NCBI GenBank assembly: GCA_963678075.2
Contig: CAXXPK010000003.1
Location: 62,001 to 126,000 of the forward strand
Source: Oleispirillum sp963678075
GTDB taxonomy: Bacteria; Pseudomonadota; Alphaproteobacteria; Rhodospirillales; Rhodospirillaceae
Length of the DNA stretch: 64,000 nucleotides
Reading direction: 5' to 3'
The position numbers and the translations under genes are program-made. Under the pieces are notes generated by a model that saw only the letters and a list, made by a program, of their open reading frames with translations, ran no database searches and was not told where the DNA came from. How positions within the stretch are numbered: the stretch's first letter is position 1; each line of letters opens with the position of its first letter. Below, in pieces: positions 51,330-60,370 of the stretch.

Positions 51330-51695
51330 TTAGACGCGCTTGGCGAGCATCAGTCCCAGGTCGCGTCCGGCGAAGAGGTGGACATGCAAATGGGGAACTT
51401 CCTGCCCAGCATGCAACCCTGTGTTGTTTAAGATGCGGTAGCCGTCGGCCACCACGCCAAGGATGCGGGCGGTCTCGCCGATGGCACGGACGAAGCCGAC
51501 GATTTCCTCGGGCGAGGCGTTGGCGGAAAAATCGTCCATGGACACGTAGGCGCCCTTCGGAATCACCAGAACGTGTAACGGAGCCAACGGGTTGATGTCG
51601 TGAAACGCCAGGGCGTGCTCGGTTTCCAGGACCGGTTTGCAGGGGATTTCCCGCCGCAATATCTTTGCGAAGATGTTGTTTGAATCGTAAGCCAA
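51330..51695 (-). CDS. hinT: HIT-family (HinT-like) purine nucleoside phosphoramidase
   Basis: A 121-residue histidine-triad protein: NIFAKILRREIPCKPVLE at the start, PLAPLHVLVIPKGAYVSMDD, NTGLHAGQEVPHLHVHLFAG with the HxHxH active site. No ATG fits; TTG at 51695, preceded by GAGAGGGAGA at good distance, begins right where the family does. It follows hisE (on the same strand) as usual in alphaproteobacterial his clusters. Intact. Confidence 0.88.
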   Translation of the reverse strand: MAYDSNNIFAKILRREIPCKPVLETEHALAFHDINPLAPLHVLVIPKGAYVSMDDFSANASPEEIVGFVRAIGETARILGVVADGYRILNNTGLHAGQEVPHLHVHLFAGRDLGLMLAKRV

Positions 51696-51732
51696 GGCAA
51701 ATCTCCCTCTCAACAAATCGTCGTAACCCGTT

Positions 51733-52053
51733 TCAATCCTTCGGGCGGCGGGCTTTTTCCTCAAGCCCCGAGGTTCCCATCCGGTCCGCCAATTCCCGCC
51801 AGACCGCATCGGGGGAAACCCCGGCGTCCGCCCACAGGACCAGCATGTGATACAGCAGGTCGGCGCTTTCCGGCACGATCTTGTCGGTTTCGGCGCAGGC
51901 GGCGATGGTCAGCTCCACCGCCTCTTCCCCCAGCTTCTGCGCGATCTTGTTGCGGCCCTTGGCGAACAGCCGGGCGGTGTAGGATGTCGCCGGATCCGCC
52001 CCCTTGCGGGTTTCTATGGTGGCGAAAAGGGCGGTCAGGGGATGTTCGCTCAT
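51733..52053 (-). CDS. hisE: Phosphoribosyl-ATP diphosphatase
   Basis: A 106-residue MazG-fold enzyme for the second step of histidine synthesis. LTALFATIETRKGADPATSYTARLF, GRNKIAQKLGEEAVELTIAA and ESADLLYHMLVLW carry the conserved acidic residues. ATG 52053 is chosen for normal length. hisI is not adjacent. The C-terminal tail EEKARRPKD is lysine-rich. It sits between the second broken diguanylate cyclase and hinT on the minus strand, which indicates insertion of the cyclase gene into an ancestral hisF-hisE-hinT order. Confidence 0.94.
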   Translation of the reverse strand: MSEHPLTALFATIETRKGADPATSYTARLFAKGRNKIAQKLGEEAVELTIAACAETDKIVPESADLLYHMLVLWADAGVSPDAVWRELADRMGTSGLEEKARRPKD

Positions 52054-52066
52054 GATCGGTGTGCCT

Positions 52067-53565
52067 TCACGGTGGGGACGCGGCGGGATCGTCGGTGCGG
52101 GCCTGCGTCTGACGGTTCCGTTTCGCACCATACATGGCCTGATCGGCGATGCGCAAAAGCATTTCCGCCTGGGTTCCGTCGTCGGGGCAGGCGGCAAGTC
52201 CGAAACTGGCGCGGACCGGTTCGGTCGCTCCGGCATAGGGGGCGGGAAGGGCATCCAGTCGATGGCGGATCTTACCGACAACCGCCGCCGCCGCGTCGCG
52301 GTTTTTGCAGGGGGCCAGAATTACCGCGAATTCGTCGCCGCCCAGGCGCCCCACCGTGTCGCTATCGCGGATATAGGCGCGCGCGCAGGCGACGGTTTCG
52401 CGCAGGCAAGCGTCGCCTGCTTCGTGGCCATGGATGTCGTTGACGGTCTTGAGGTCGTCAAGATCGATGAAGATCAGGGCGCAGCCTTTGCCGACTTCCG
52501 TATATCGGCGAAGAGCGGTCGAAAGATGATCGTTGAAGGCGGCGCGATTAAGGGCGCCGGTCAGGGTGTCGGTGGTGGCGCGCAACAACAGGCGGTGGTG
52601 ACGCTTCTGGCGATCGACCCAGAACATGGCGAAGGCCCATGATCCCAGGCCCAGGGCCAGTGTCGCGGCCAGGGTAAAGGGAACCAAAACCTCCAGAATG
52701 CTGCCTTCGATCCCGGCGATGGCGGCGGGGGAAATGAACGCGATGACCTTCTACGCGTTGATCTCGGGCGAGGGGGTTGTGGGCGCGGCGTCGTCGATTC
52801 CCTAGAATCCCTTGACCGCGGGGTGGACGGTACGGAACATGAAGACCCCATTGCCGGTGTGGATGGTGCCGCCTTCTTGTATGGCGATGGCGTTCCAGGC
52901 GGCGGGATAGCGTTTCTCCAGATCCGAATCATGGCCGTCGTGGCGGTCGAACCCCCAGGTGTAGGAGGCATCGGACCGCGAAACTCACTGGCCGCCGCGA
53001 TCCATCAGGATGAAGGTGCTGGGCGACCGCCCGGCCAGTTGCGCCAAGTGGTCGAACAGAGCGTCGGCGCGGAAGGAAACCAGGGCCGCGACATCAAAAG
53101 CCCACCCGGCGCCATGCTGGAAAGGGCCCGGATGTCGGCGCGCTCGGCGGCGTCGCCCCTGCCGGAGAGGGAATGGAATCGAACGTCGCCGCCCTCATCC
53201 TGGATGTCGATCAGCAGGGTTCCGGCGGCGGTGAACAGGCGGATGTTTTCGTAGACGCCGACCGCGCGGGCGAAGTCGGCGTATTCCCGCGCCAGGTCGT
53301 CCAGCGCGCGGTTTCCCGGCGCGGCATGGTTAAGTTCGCTTTGCCGACTAAGAATCAAGAGGTCGGCGCGGATTTGGTGCAGGGCATCGTTGACCGCCGC
53401 GACCTGTGCCGCGATCACCGAGACTTCGTCCTTTTCCAGTTGGGTCAGGCGGTTGTGGCGCCGGACTTCGAACGCGACAAGGCATCCTAGGGCAAGTAAA
53501 AGCACGTTGGAAAGGAACAGCTTGGCAAAAAGAATCAGCCAGCGAGTTTGGTTGCCTGCGGTCAC
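52067..53565 (-). pseudogene. Membrane sensor GGDEF diguanylate cyclase, multiply frameshifted
   Basis: The start is GTG 53565 with GGGAGG upstream: an N-terminal membrane helix (LILFAKLFLSNVLLLALGCL), then a periplasmic sensor-like domain (REYADFARAVGVYENIRLFTAAG). The frame breaks near 53098; the sense continues VAALVSFRADALFDHL, then after a stop YPAAWNAIAIQEGGTIHTGNG in a third frame, then two more stops before a second membrane helix (LAATLALGLGSWAFAMFWV) and an intact GGDEF domain with GRLGGDEFAVIL. The cyclase domain might be expressed alone from 52687, but the sensor is lost. Confidence 0.85.
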
Positions 53566-53612
53566 GAAGCCTCCCACGTCTTTTCGCACGGCACGGGAAA
53601 CGGTTTCGGCGG

Positions 53613-54383
<771 letters not shown>

Positions 54384-54385
54384 GG

Positions 54386-55123
54386 TCAGGCCTTTGCCAG
54401 GATCGAGACGGCGTTGGCCAGATCAAGCTTGCCGTCGTAAAGGGCGCGCCCGGCGGTCGCGCCGAGCAGGCCGCTGTTCCGTTTCTCCGCCACCTTCCGG
54501 ATGTCGTTGACACCGGCGACGCCACCCGAAACGATCACCGGAATGCCACAGGATTCGGCCAGTTGGGCCGAGGCCTCGACGTTCGCGCCGCCCATCGCGC
54601 CGTCGCGGGCGATGTCGGTGTGAACGATCGCCGATACCCCGGCGTCGGCGAACCGCCGCGCCAGATCCAGGGCGGTGAGCCGCGAGGTTTCGGCCCAGCC
54701 TTCGACCGCGACGAAGCCGACGCGGGCGTCGATGCCGACGGCGATGCGATCGGGGTAGCGTTTGCATGCGGCTTTTACGAAATCGGGGTCGCGCACCGCG
54801 ATGGTTCCCAGAATTGCCCGTTCGACGCCATTGGCCAGCCAATAGTCCAGGGTTTCCGCGTCGCGGATGCCGCCGCCCAGCTGCACCTTGACGTCGTTAT
54901 CGGCGGCGAGGCTCAGAATCGACGCCACCGCGTCGGCGTTGACCGGCTTGCCCGCGAAGGCGCCGTTCAAATCGACGACGTGCAGCCAGGAACATCCGGC
55001 GATGATGAATCGTGCCGCCTGATCCTCTGGCGAGGTATTGAAAACCGTCGCCTGACTCATTTCGCCTTTGTAAAGACGCACGCAGGCACCGTCTTTCAGG
55101 TCGATGGCGGGAAACAGGATCAT
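54386..55123 (-). CDS. hisA: ProFAR isomerase HisA
   Basis: A 245-residue TIM-barrel isomerase. LFPAIDLKDGACVRLYKGEM holds the first catalytic Asp, QLGGGIRDAETL and AVGIDARVGFVAVEGW follow, HTDIARDGAMGGANVE contains the second, and VIVSGGVAGVND ends the phosphate loop. It overlaps hisH by four bases and precedes hisF. Intact. Confidence 0.97.
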   Translation of the reverse strand: MILFPAIDLKDGACVRLYKGEMSQATVFNTSPEDQAARFIIAGCSWLHVVDLNGAFAGKPVNADAVASILSLAADNDVKVQLGGGIRDAETLDYWLANGVERAILGTIAVRDPDFVKAACKRYPDRIAVGIDARVGFVAVEGWAETSRLTALDLARRFADAGVSAIVHTDIARDGAMGGANVEASAQLAESCGIPVIVSGGVAGVNDIRKVAEKRNSGLLGATAGRALYDGKLDLANAVSILAKA

Positions 55124-55779
55124 GGCGAAGGTGTCCAGGTCAGGAAGTTGCGGATGACGGCCAGGCCGATCGCCTGGCTTTTTTCAGGGTGGAACTGGGT
55201 GCCGACGATGTTGCCGCGACCGACCGCTGCCGTCACCGGTCCACCATAGTCGGTGTCCGCCAAGACGTCGTTCGGATGGTCGGTTTGCACCGCGTAGCTG
55301 TGGACGAAATAGACTTGCGCCCGTGCCGGCAGGCCGCGAAACAGCGGGTGTGCCGCGCCCGTCGCCGTCAGGCGCAGGTTGTTCCATCCCATGTGCGGGA
55401 TTTTCAGGCCCGGCGCCTCGGTCAGGCGCAGAACGCGGCCCGGAATCCAGCCCAGACCGGGGTGGATGCCGTGTTCGTGGCCTTCGTCGGTCAGCAGTTG
55501 CATGCCGACGCAGATGCCGAGGAACGGTTTTTTCGCACCGATCACCGCATCGGTGAGGGAACCGATAAGGCCGGGTCGCGAATCCAGCCCGGCGCGGCAG
55601 TCGCCGAAGGCGCCGACCCCCGGCAGCACGATCCGATCCGCCGCCCGGATCAAGGCGGGGTCGTCGGTGACCAGAACCGTGAAATCAAGCCCGGCGCCGG
55701 CGTTGGCGCGTTCGAAGGCCTTGGCCGCCGAGCGCAGGTTGCCCGAGCCGTAATCGACAATCGCAACCGTTCGCGTCAT
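55120..55779 (-). CDS. hisH: Imidazole glycerol phosphate synthase subunit HisH
   Basis: A 219-residue class I glutamine amidotransferase supplying ammonia to HisF. The start is VAIVDYGSGNLRSAAKAFE, the catalytic cysteine is in FLGICVGMQLL, HMGWNNLRL is the usual loop, and the His-Glu pair is in VGTQFHPEKSQAIG. It overlaps both hisB and hisA by four bases, so the hisB-hisH-hisA-hisF order is translationally coupled. Intact. Confidence 0.97.
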   Translation of the reverse strand: MTRTVAIVDYGSGNLRSAAKAFERANAGAGLDFTVLVTDDPALIRAADRIVLPGVGAFGDCRAGLDSRPGLIGSLTDAVIGAKKPFLGICVGMQLLTDEGHEHGIHPGLGWIPGRVLRLTEAPGLKIPHMGWNNLRLTATGAAHPLFRGLPARAQVYFVHSYAVQTDHPNDVLADTDYGGPVTAAVGRGNIVGTQFHPEKSQAIGLAVIRNFLTWTPSP

Positions 55780-56408
55780 GATTGGGCGCCGCCCCCGCCC
55801 GGTTCAATCCCGGCGACGCCGCCCAGGACGCCCTTGGTCGAGGGCACCGCAGTCGCGGCGCGCGGGTCGATTTCGACGGCGGCGCGCAATGCCCGCGCCA
55901 GAGCCTTGAAACAGGCCTCGATAATGTGATGGGTGTTGCTGCCATAGACCGACTCGACGTGCAGGGTGGCGCCCGCCGCCTGCGCGAAGGCCTGAAACCA
56001 TTCCTTGAACAGTTCCGTTTCCATGGTGCCCAGTCGGCCCTGCGGCAGCGCAACACGCCATACCAGATAGGGCCGGTTGGACAGGTCAAGGGCGCAACGG
56101 GTCAGGGTTTCATCCATCGGAATCAAGGCGTCGCCATAGCGGCGGATGCCGACGCGATCGCCCAACGCCTTTGCCACCGCCGCGCCGATCGCCAGGCCGA
56201 TGTCCTCGGTGACGTGATGATCGTCGATGTGGGTGTCGCCCTTGGCCCGCACCGTCAGGTCGATCAGACCATGACGGGACAGCTGTTCCAGCATGTGATC
56301 CAGAAACCCGACCCCGGTCGCGATATCGTATGCCCCGGTGCCGTCCAGGTCGAGGCTGACCGAGGTCGTGGTTTCCCGCGTCACCCGTTCGATCGCAGCG
56401 GTTCTCAT
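55776..56408 (-). CDS. hisB: Imidazoleglycerol-phosphate dehydratase
   Basis: A 210-residue manganese-dependent dehydratase. MRTAAIERVTRETTTSVSLD begins it; GFLDHMLEQLSRHGL, HIDDHHVTEDIGLAIG and HIIEACFKALARAL bear the metal-binding histidines. ATG 56408 gives a normal start; an in-frame start further up would add about 49 unusual residues. The upstream bases contain a TGG-TATACA extended -10-like element at 56460-56465 on this strand. It is the first gene of the hisBHAF operon. Confidence 0.95.
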   Translation of the reverse strand: MRTAAIERVTRETTTSVSLDLDGTGAYDIATGVGFLDHMLEQLSRHGLIDLTVRAKGDTHIDDHHVTEDIGLAIGAAVAKALGDRVGIRRYGDALIPMDETLTRCALDLSNRPYLVWRVALPQGRLGTMETELFKEWFQAFAQAAGATLHVESVYGSNTHHIIEACFKALARALRAAVEIDPRAATAVPSTKGVLGGVAGIEPGGGGAQS

Positions 56409-56548
56409 CGCCGTCTCCCGCTTGGCGGCCGCGCCGCCTCCGTTAATTTGCATCAAGGGTGTATACCAGAATCGCGGTGTTCTAGGCAAATCCTCGCTCC
56501 GTGTCGGCGGATCGCGGGCAAGGTGGACCCGCCAGACAGCGATGACCA

Positions 56549-56588
56549 TTGACATCCGTTAAAAAACGCACGTATGCATGCGGGCATG
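56549..56588 (+). promoter_or_regulatory. Putative promoter and operator of the HTH regulator gene
   Basis: TTGACA at 56549-56554 is a perfect -35 box; 18 bases later TATGCA (56573-56578) is a weak -10. Overlapping it, CATGC-GG-GCATG (56577-56588) is a perfect short inverted repeat that could be an operator, for example for the regulator's own product. The site lies 27 bases before ATG 56615. Confidence 0.4.
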
Positions 56589-56614
56589 TTGCATTTTGAG
56601 AGCTCGCTCCGCCC

Positions 56615-57088
56615 ATGATCGAACGTCGTCTTCCCAAGAATGTCGTGACGGAAAACGGTCCCGACCCCATTGATGTCCACGTTGGCCAGCGCATCCGTTT
56701 GCGCCGTAATCTCGTGGGCATGACCCAGGAACAGCTGGCCTCCGCGGTCGGTGTCACCTTTCAGCAGGTTCAGAAGTATGAACGCGGCTTCAACCGCGTC
56801 AGCGCCAGCCGTCTGTATGACATCGGTCATGTGCTTTCGGTGCCGATCAGCTTCTTCTTCCAGGACGTCAGCGTCCAGGTGGCCGAGGAACGCTACGGCA
56901 TTCTGCCCGACAGCTTCGACGCGACCGGCGCCGCGCTGACCCTGTCCGATGGCGAAAGCTTCGAGGATGATCCGTTGTCGCGCACCGAGACCCTAGAACT
57001 GGTGCGCAATTACTGGAAAATCCGTAACGAACGGGCGCGTTCCCAGGTGTTTGCGCTGATCAAGGCGATGGCTCAGGCCGAAAACTGA
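56615..57088 (+). CDS. XRE-family helix-turn-helix transcriptional regulator
   Basis: A 157-residue regulator with an HTH of the XRE/Cro type at about residues 25-80: GQRIRLRRNLVGMTQEQLAS, VGVTFQQVQKYERGFNRVSA and LSVPISFFFQDV. Such proteins are very common in alphaproteobacteria and include cell-cycle and surface regulators. The C-terminal 70 residues are unlike any domain I know. It lies between hisB (divergent) and the hslV remnant. Intact. Confidence 0.9.
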   Translation: MIERRLPKNVVTENGPDPIDVHVGQRIRLRRNLVGMTQEQLASAVGVTFQQVQKYERGFNRVSASRLYDIGHVLSVPISFFFQDVSVQVAEERYGILPDSFDATGAALTLSDGESFEDDPLSRTETLELVRNYWKIRNERARSQVFALIKAMAQAEN

Positions 57089-57090
57089 TC

Positions 57091-57106
57091 TTTCGGCTTC
57101 GCCGAA
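57091..57106 (+). terminator. Short hairpin after the HTH regulator gene
   Basis: TTTCGGC TTC GCCGAA forms a six-base stem with a UUCG-like tetraloop context right after the stop at 57088. There is no T-tract; it may be what is left of a terminator upstream of hslV. Confidence 0.3.
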
Positions 57107-57114
57107 GCGCCCGA

Positions 57115-57541
57115 TGGTGGCGTTTCGGCGCGGGTCGCGTGGTGATCGCCGCCGACGGTCAAGTGACGCTTGGCAACACCGTCGTCAAGGCGACCGCGCG
57201 TGGGCGATGGCCGTGTCCTGGCGGATTTCGCCGGGGCGACAGCGGATGCCTTTACCCTGTTCGAACGGCTTGAGGCCAAGCTGGAACGCTTTCCCGGACA
57301 GTTGACGCGCGCCTGCGTCGAATTGGCCAAGGATTGGCGCACCGACCGCCATCTTCGCCGGCTAGAGGCGATGATGGCGGTGGCCGACGCCGAAACCACC
57401 CTGATTCTGTCCGGCACCGGCGACGTGCTGGAACCCGACGACGCGTTGATCGGCATCGGTTCCGGTGGGCCGTTCGCCCTGGCTGCGGCGCGCGCGATGA
57501 TCGACCGCGACGAAATGGATGCCGAGGCTATCGCCCGCCGT
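57115..57541 (+). pseudogene. hslV: ATP-dependent protease subunit HslV, truncated at both ends
   Basis: GRVVIAADGQVTLGNTVVKATAR (57133 onward) is the HslV segment after the N-terminal threonine, but the TTI start with the catalytic Thr is missing. A few codons are then lost and the frame changes to DGRVLADFAGATADAFTLFE, running well to GTGDVLEPDDALIGIGSGGP and AEAIARR. There it passes without a stop into the middle of hslU, so the last roughly 25 residues are gone too. Without the N-terminal threonine the peptidase cannot work. Confidence 0.9.
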
Positions 57542-58648
57542 CTGGCGAAGTTGGCGCAGGCCCCCTTCATCAAGGTCGAAGCGACCAAGTTCACCGAGGT
57601 CGGCTATGTCGGCCGCGATGTCGAAAGCATCATTCGCGACCTGCTGGAATCCGCCATCCAGATGACCCACGTCCGTCTGCGCCAGGACGTTCGCGCCAAG
57701 GCCGAGGCCGCCGCCGAGGACCGGGTCCTCGATGCCCTGGTCGGCGCTACCGCCAATCCGGAAACCCGCCAGAAATTCCGGGTCATGTTGCGTAAGGGCG
57801 AACTGGACGAAAAGACCATCGAAATCGAGGTCAAGGATGGTGGCGGGTCCGTCCTGCCGACCTTCGATCTTCCCAACATGCCGGGCGCGCAGATGGGGGT
57901 TCTGAACCTTAATGACGTCTTCGGCAAGGCGTTCGGCGGCGGCACCAAGAAGCGCAAAACCTCGGTGGCGGACAGCTATGAACCGTTGATCGCCGAGGAA
58001 AGCGATAACCTGCTGGATGAGGAGCAGGTGACGCGCGAGGCGATCCGCGCGGTCGAGGACAACGGTATCGTCTTTCTCGACGAAATCGATAAGATCTGCG
58101 CCCGCGCTGAAAACAGCGGCGGCGCCGCTGTTTCGCGCAAAGGGGTGCAACGCGATTTGCTACCGTTGATCGAAGGCACCACCGTTACCACCAAACACGG
58201 CGCGGTGAAGACCGACCACATCCTGTTCATCGCCTCTGGCGCGTTCCACCTGGCGAAACCCTCGGGCCTGTTGCCGGAAATGCAGGGCCGTTTGCTAAAC
58301 CGGGTCGAGCTGAAGGCGCTATCCCGCGACGACCTCAAGCGTATCCTGACCGAGCCGGAAGCCAGCCTGATCACCCAATACGTCGCCCTGCTCGCCACCG
58401 AGACGGTCACCCTTTCCTTCGCGCCGGAAGCGATCGACGCGATCGCCGACTTGGCCGAGGAAATCAACCAGACGGTGGAAAACATCGGCGCCCGCCGCCT
58501 GCACACGGTGCTGAAACGCCTGCTGGAGGAAATCAGCTTCACCGCCACCGACCGCGCCGGCGAAACCATCGAAATCACCGCCGAAATGGTCCGCGAACGG
58601 GTCGGCAAACTGGCCAAATCCGCCGATCTGTCGAAGATTATCCTGTAG
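57530..58648 (+). pseudogene. hslU: ATPase subunit HslU without its Walker A region, fused to HslV remnant
   Basis: From the shared sequence ATCGCCCGCCGT (57530-57541) the frame continues LAKLAQAPFIKVEATKFTEVG, YVGRDVESIIRDLLE, the I-domain, Walker B (GIVFLDEIDKI), the sensor region and the C-terminal ARRLHTVLKRLLEEISF to KSADLSKIIL. About 60 N-terminal residues including the Walker A P-loop are missing; the same 12 bases normally occur in hslU just after the P-loop (EIARRLAKLA) and near the end of hslV, so the fusion looks like a deletion between short direct repeats. The 492-residue open frame cannot bind ATP normally. Confidence 0.9.
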
Positions 58649-58834
58649 GGAAGATAAAGAATGCGAGGGGACTTGGTCCCCTCGCGCACCCCATAAGTTT
58701 TGTTTTTCGCCGCGCAAGCGGCAATCATCGGTCACTCGGAGTGATGGTTCGATGGCGCTTCGCGCGAAAAACAAAAATGGGCACACAGGGCCCAAGACCC
58801 TGTGTGGGGTCTGGGGCAGCGCCCCGGTTTGGTT
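58649..58834 (+). repeat. Dispersed composite hairpin repeat, copy C
   Basis: This copy has GCGAGGGG/CCCCTCGC (58663-58685), the shared CGCACCCCAT block, the core with GTTTTTCGCCGCGCAAGCGGCAATCAT and GGCGCTTCGCGCGAAAAACA, then CACACAGGG/CCCTGTGTG (58782-58806) and GGGGC/GCCCC (58813-58825). It lies between hslU and the convergent HTH gene. The extra CACACAGGG hairpin is not in copies A and B. Confidence 0.75.
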
Positions 58835-59203
58835 TTATTTCCCCCTTTCCCGCCAAACGGCGAGGCGTTGGCGCAGATCGGCGGCGGCGGCTTCGGGCAG
58901 GGAACGAATCGACTCGGCCAGTTCGTTGGCCAGCGCGGTCGCCGTGGGCGACAGCCCGGAGGTGTCGAGGGTGACCTTCGGCAGGGAAAGTTCCGCCAGT
59001 CGCTTAAGCTGTTCGACCTCGTCCCAGATCAGGCCGAAATAGCCGCAAATCTGTTGCACCAGTCCGGGGGTGGGGCGACCGCGCCGCCCGTGTTCCAGAG
59101 CCGAAAGATAGGCGGCGGAAATATGCAGATCCACCGCCATCGCGGTCAGGGCGACGCCGCGTTGGCGGCGCAATTCGCGGATGCGAAGGCCGAAGAGCGT
59201 CAT
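58835..59203 (-). CDS. Small XRE-family HTH regulator
   Basis: A 122-residue protein with an N-terminal HTH: GLRIRELRRQRGVALTAMAV, ISAAYLSALEHGRRGRPTPG and LVQQICGYFGLIWDE. The remaining 50 residues are probably alpha-helical and may mediate dimerisation. It is coupled to smr by a four-base overlap at the end of the mltA-lut-smr run. Targets are unknown. Confidence 0.85.
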   Translation of the reverse strand: MTLFGLRIRELRRQRGVALTAMAVDLHISAAYLSALEHGRRGRPTPGLVQQICGYFGLIWDEVEQLKRLAELSLPKVTLDTSGLSPTATALANELAESIRSLPEAAAADLRQRLAVWRERGK

Positions 59204-59784
59204 TCGTTTCGATTCCGTTTCAAAAAGACGTAGTGGGCGCCTTCGCCGCCGTCGCGCGGTTGGGCGTAGGAAAAGCTTAGGATCAAGGGGCGCAATGCCG
59301 GCTCGTTCAACCAGCGTGGGACCTCGGCCTTCAGCACGCCGTCGCCGTCGGCACGGCGACCCTTGCCGGTGATCACCAGCACCATGCGGTGGCCGCGCGA
59401 CGCGCCGGTGCGGATAAAGGCGGTCAACGCGCCGCGCGCCGCGTTGCGGGTCAGACCGTGCAGGTCAAGACGGCCCTCGATCTCCATTTTTCCCTTGCGG
59501 AAGCGTTCGGCGGTGCGTTTGTCCACCCCGGCGGTGCTGCCGTGGGAGAGTTCCGCGTGGCGTTTCGGTGCCGTCCCGGCATCGCGCTGGGGTGGCGGTA
59601 GGCGTGGCCCGGGCGGGTCGAAGGGCGGCGATTCGATCGTGTCGTCGTTGTCCTCGGGCGGCGGCACGGTCACCGGCGGAGTCTCGGGCAGGGGTTTGAC
59701 GGAACGGGTCAGGCGCGCCCACAAAGCCACGTCGTCGGGCGTGATCAAAAGACGGCGTTTGCGGCGCGTCGGCGCGTCAGCCAT
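59200..59784 (-). CDS. Smr/MutS2-domain endonuclease-like protein
   Basis: A 194-residue protein. The N-terminal 100 residues are charged and low in structure (ITPDDVALWARLTRSVKPLP, then a Pro-rich stretch). The C-terminal Smr domain has RLDLHGLTRNAARGALTAF with the LDLHG motif, the glycine-rich VLVITGKGRRADGDGVLKAE and FSYAQPRDGGEGAHYVFLK. Smr proteins are nicking nucleases or ribosome-collision factors. The gene overlaps lutC by eight bases. Intact. Confidence 0.9.
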   Translation of the reverse strand: MADAPTRRKRRLLITPDDVALWARLTRSVKPLPETPPVTVPPPEDNDDTIESPPFDPPGPRLPPPQRDAGTAPKRHAELSHGSTAGVDKRTAERFRKGKMEIEGRLDLHGLTRNAARGALTAFIRTGASRGHRMVLVITGKGRRADGDGVLKAEVPRWLNEPALRPLILSFSYAQPRDGGEGAHYVFLKRNRNE

Positions 59785-60370
59785 GGTCGCGGATCACGAT
59801 GTGCAGGGCGCGCGGGCCATGCACGCCGATTTGCAGGGTCAGTTCGATGTTGTCGGTGCGCGATGGCCCGGTGATCAGGTTGACAGCGCGGGGTGGCGGG
59901 TTAAGACCGCGCAGCAAGGGCCAGACGTCTTCATACGCGGGACAGATGGCGGCGGCATCGACCACAACGATGTGGGTTTCCGGCAGGAAGTTGAGGCTGA
60001 CCGGGGTTTTCGGCGTCGCGACCATGACCAGGGTGCCGGTTTCGGCGATCGCGGCGGTGGCGCGGCCGATGCCGACCCGGTCGTTTGGGCTCGCCGCGCC
60101 GGTATGGACGCCGGGCAGGTCGTCAAGACCGGCCAGCAGGGAATCGTCGGCGCGCACCACCGGTCCGGACAGGCCGTGGTCTTGCCAAAAGGCGCGGATC
60201 AGGGCGACGGCGTCGGGGCCGCGCGCCACCGTGGCCCCGGCGGCGGTCGCGGCGGCGGCGAAAAGATCGACGATGTCCTCGGGCTTGGCGGCGGCTCGTG
60301 CCGCCGCATCGCCCGGACGGGTCCGGCGCACGGACGCAAGAACCCGGTCGCGGTCGGGCCGCGCGTTCAT
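59777..60370 (-). CDS. lutC: Lactate utilization protein C (LUD domain)
   Basis: A 197-residue LUD-domain protein, the third component of the LutABC L-lactate oxidation complex. Recognisable segments are VGIGRATAAIAETGTLVMVA, ETHIVVVDAAAICPAYEDVW and NLITGPSRTDNIELTLQIGVHGP. It is intact although lutA and lutB in the same operon are broken, so it no longer has working partners here unless they are encoded elsewhere. It overlaps the membrane-protein gene by four bases. Confidence 0.9.
   Translation of the reverse strand: MNARPDRDRVLASVRRTRPGDAAARAAAKPEDIVDLFAAAATAAGATVARGPDAVALIRAFWQDHGLSGPVVRADDSLLAGLDDLPGVHTGAASPNDRVGIGRATAAIAETGTLVMVATPKTPVSLNFLPETHIVVVDAAAICPAYEDVWPLLRGLNPPPRAVNLITGPSRTDNIELTLQIGVHGPRALHIVIRDHG

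Noticed and set aside
57170..58648. Reading the 492-codon frame as a normal HslU ATPase
   Set aside because: Its first 120 residues are HslV and the Walker A motif is absent.
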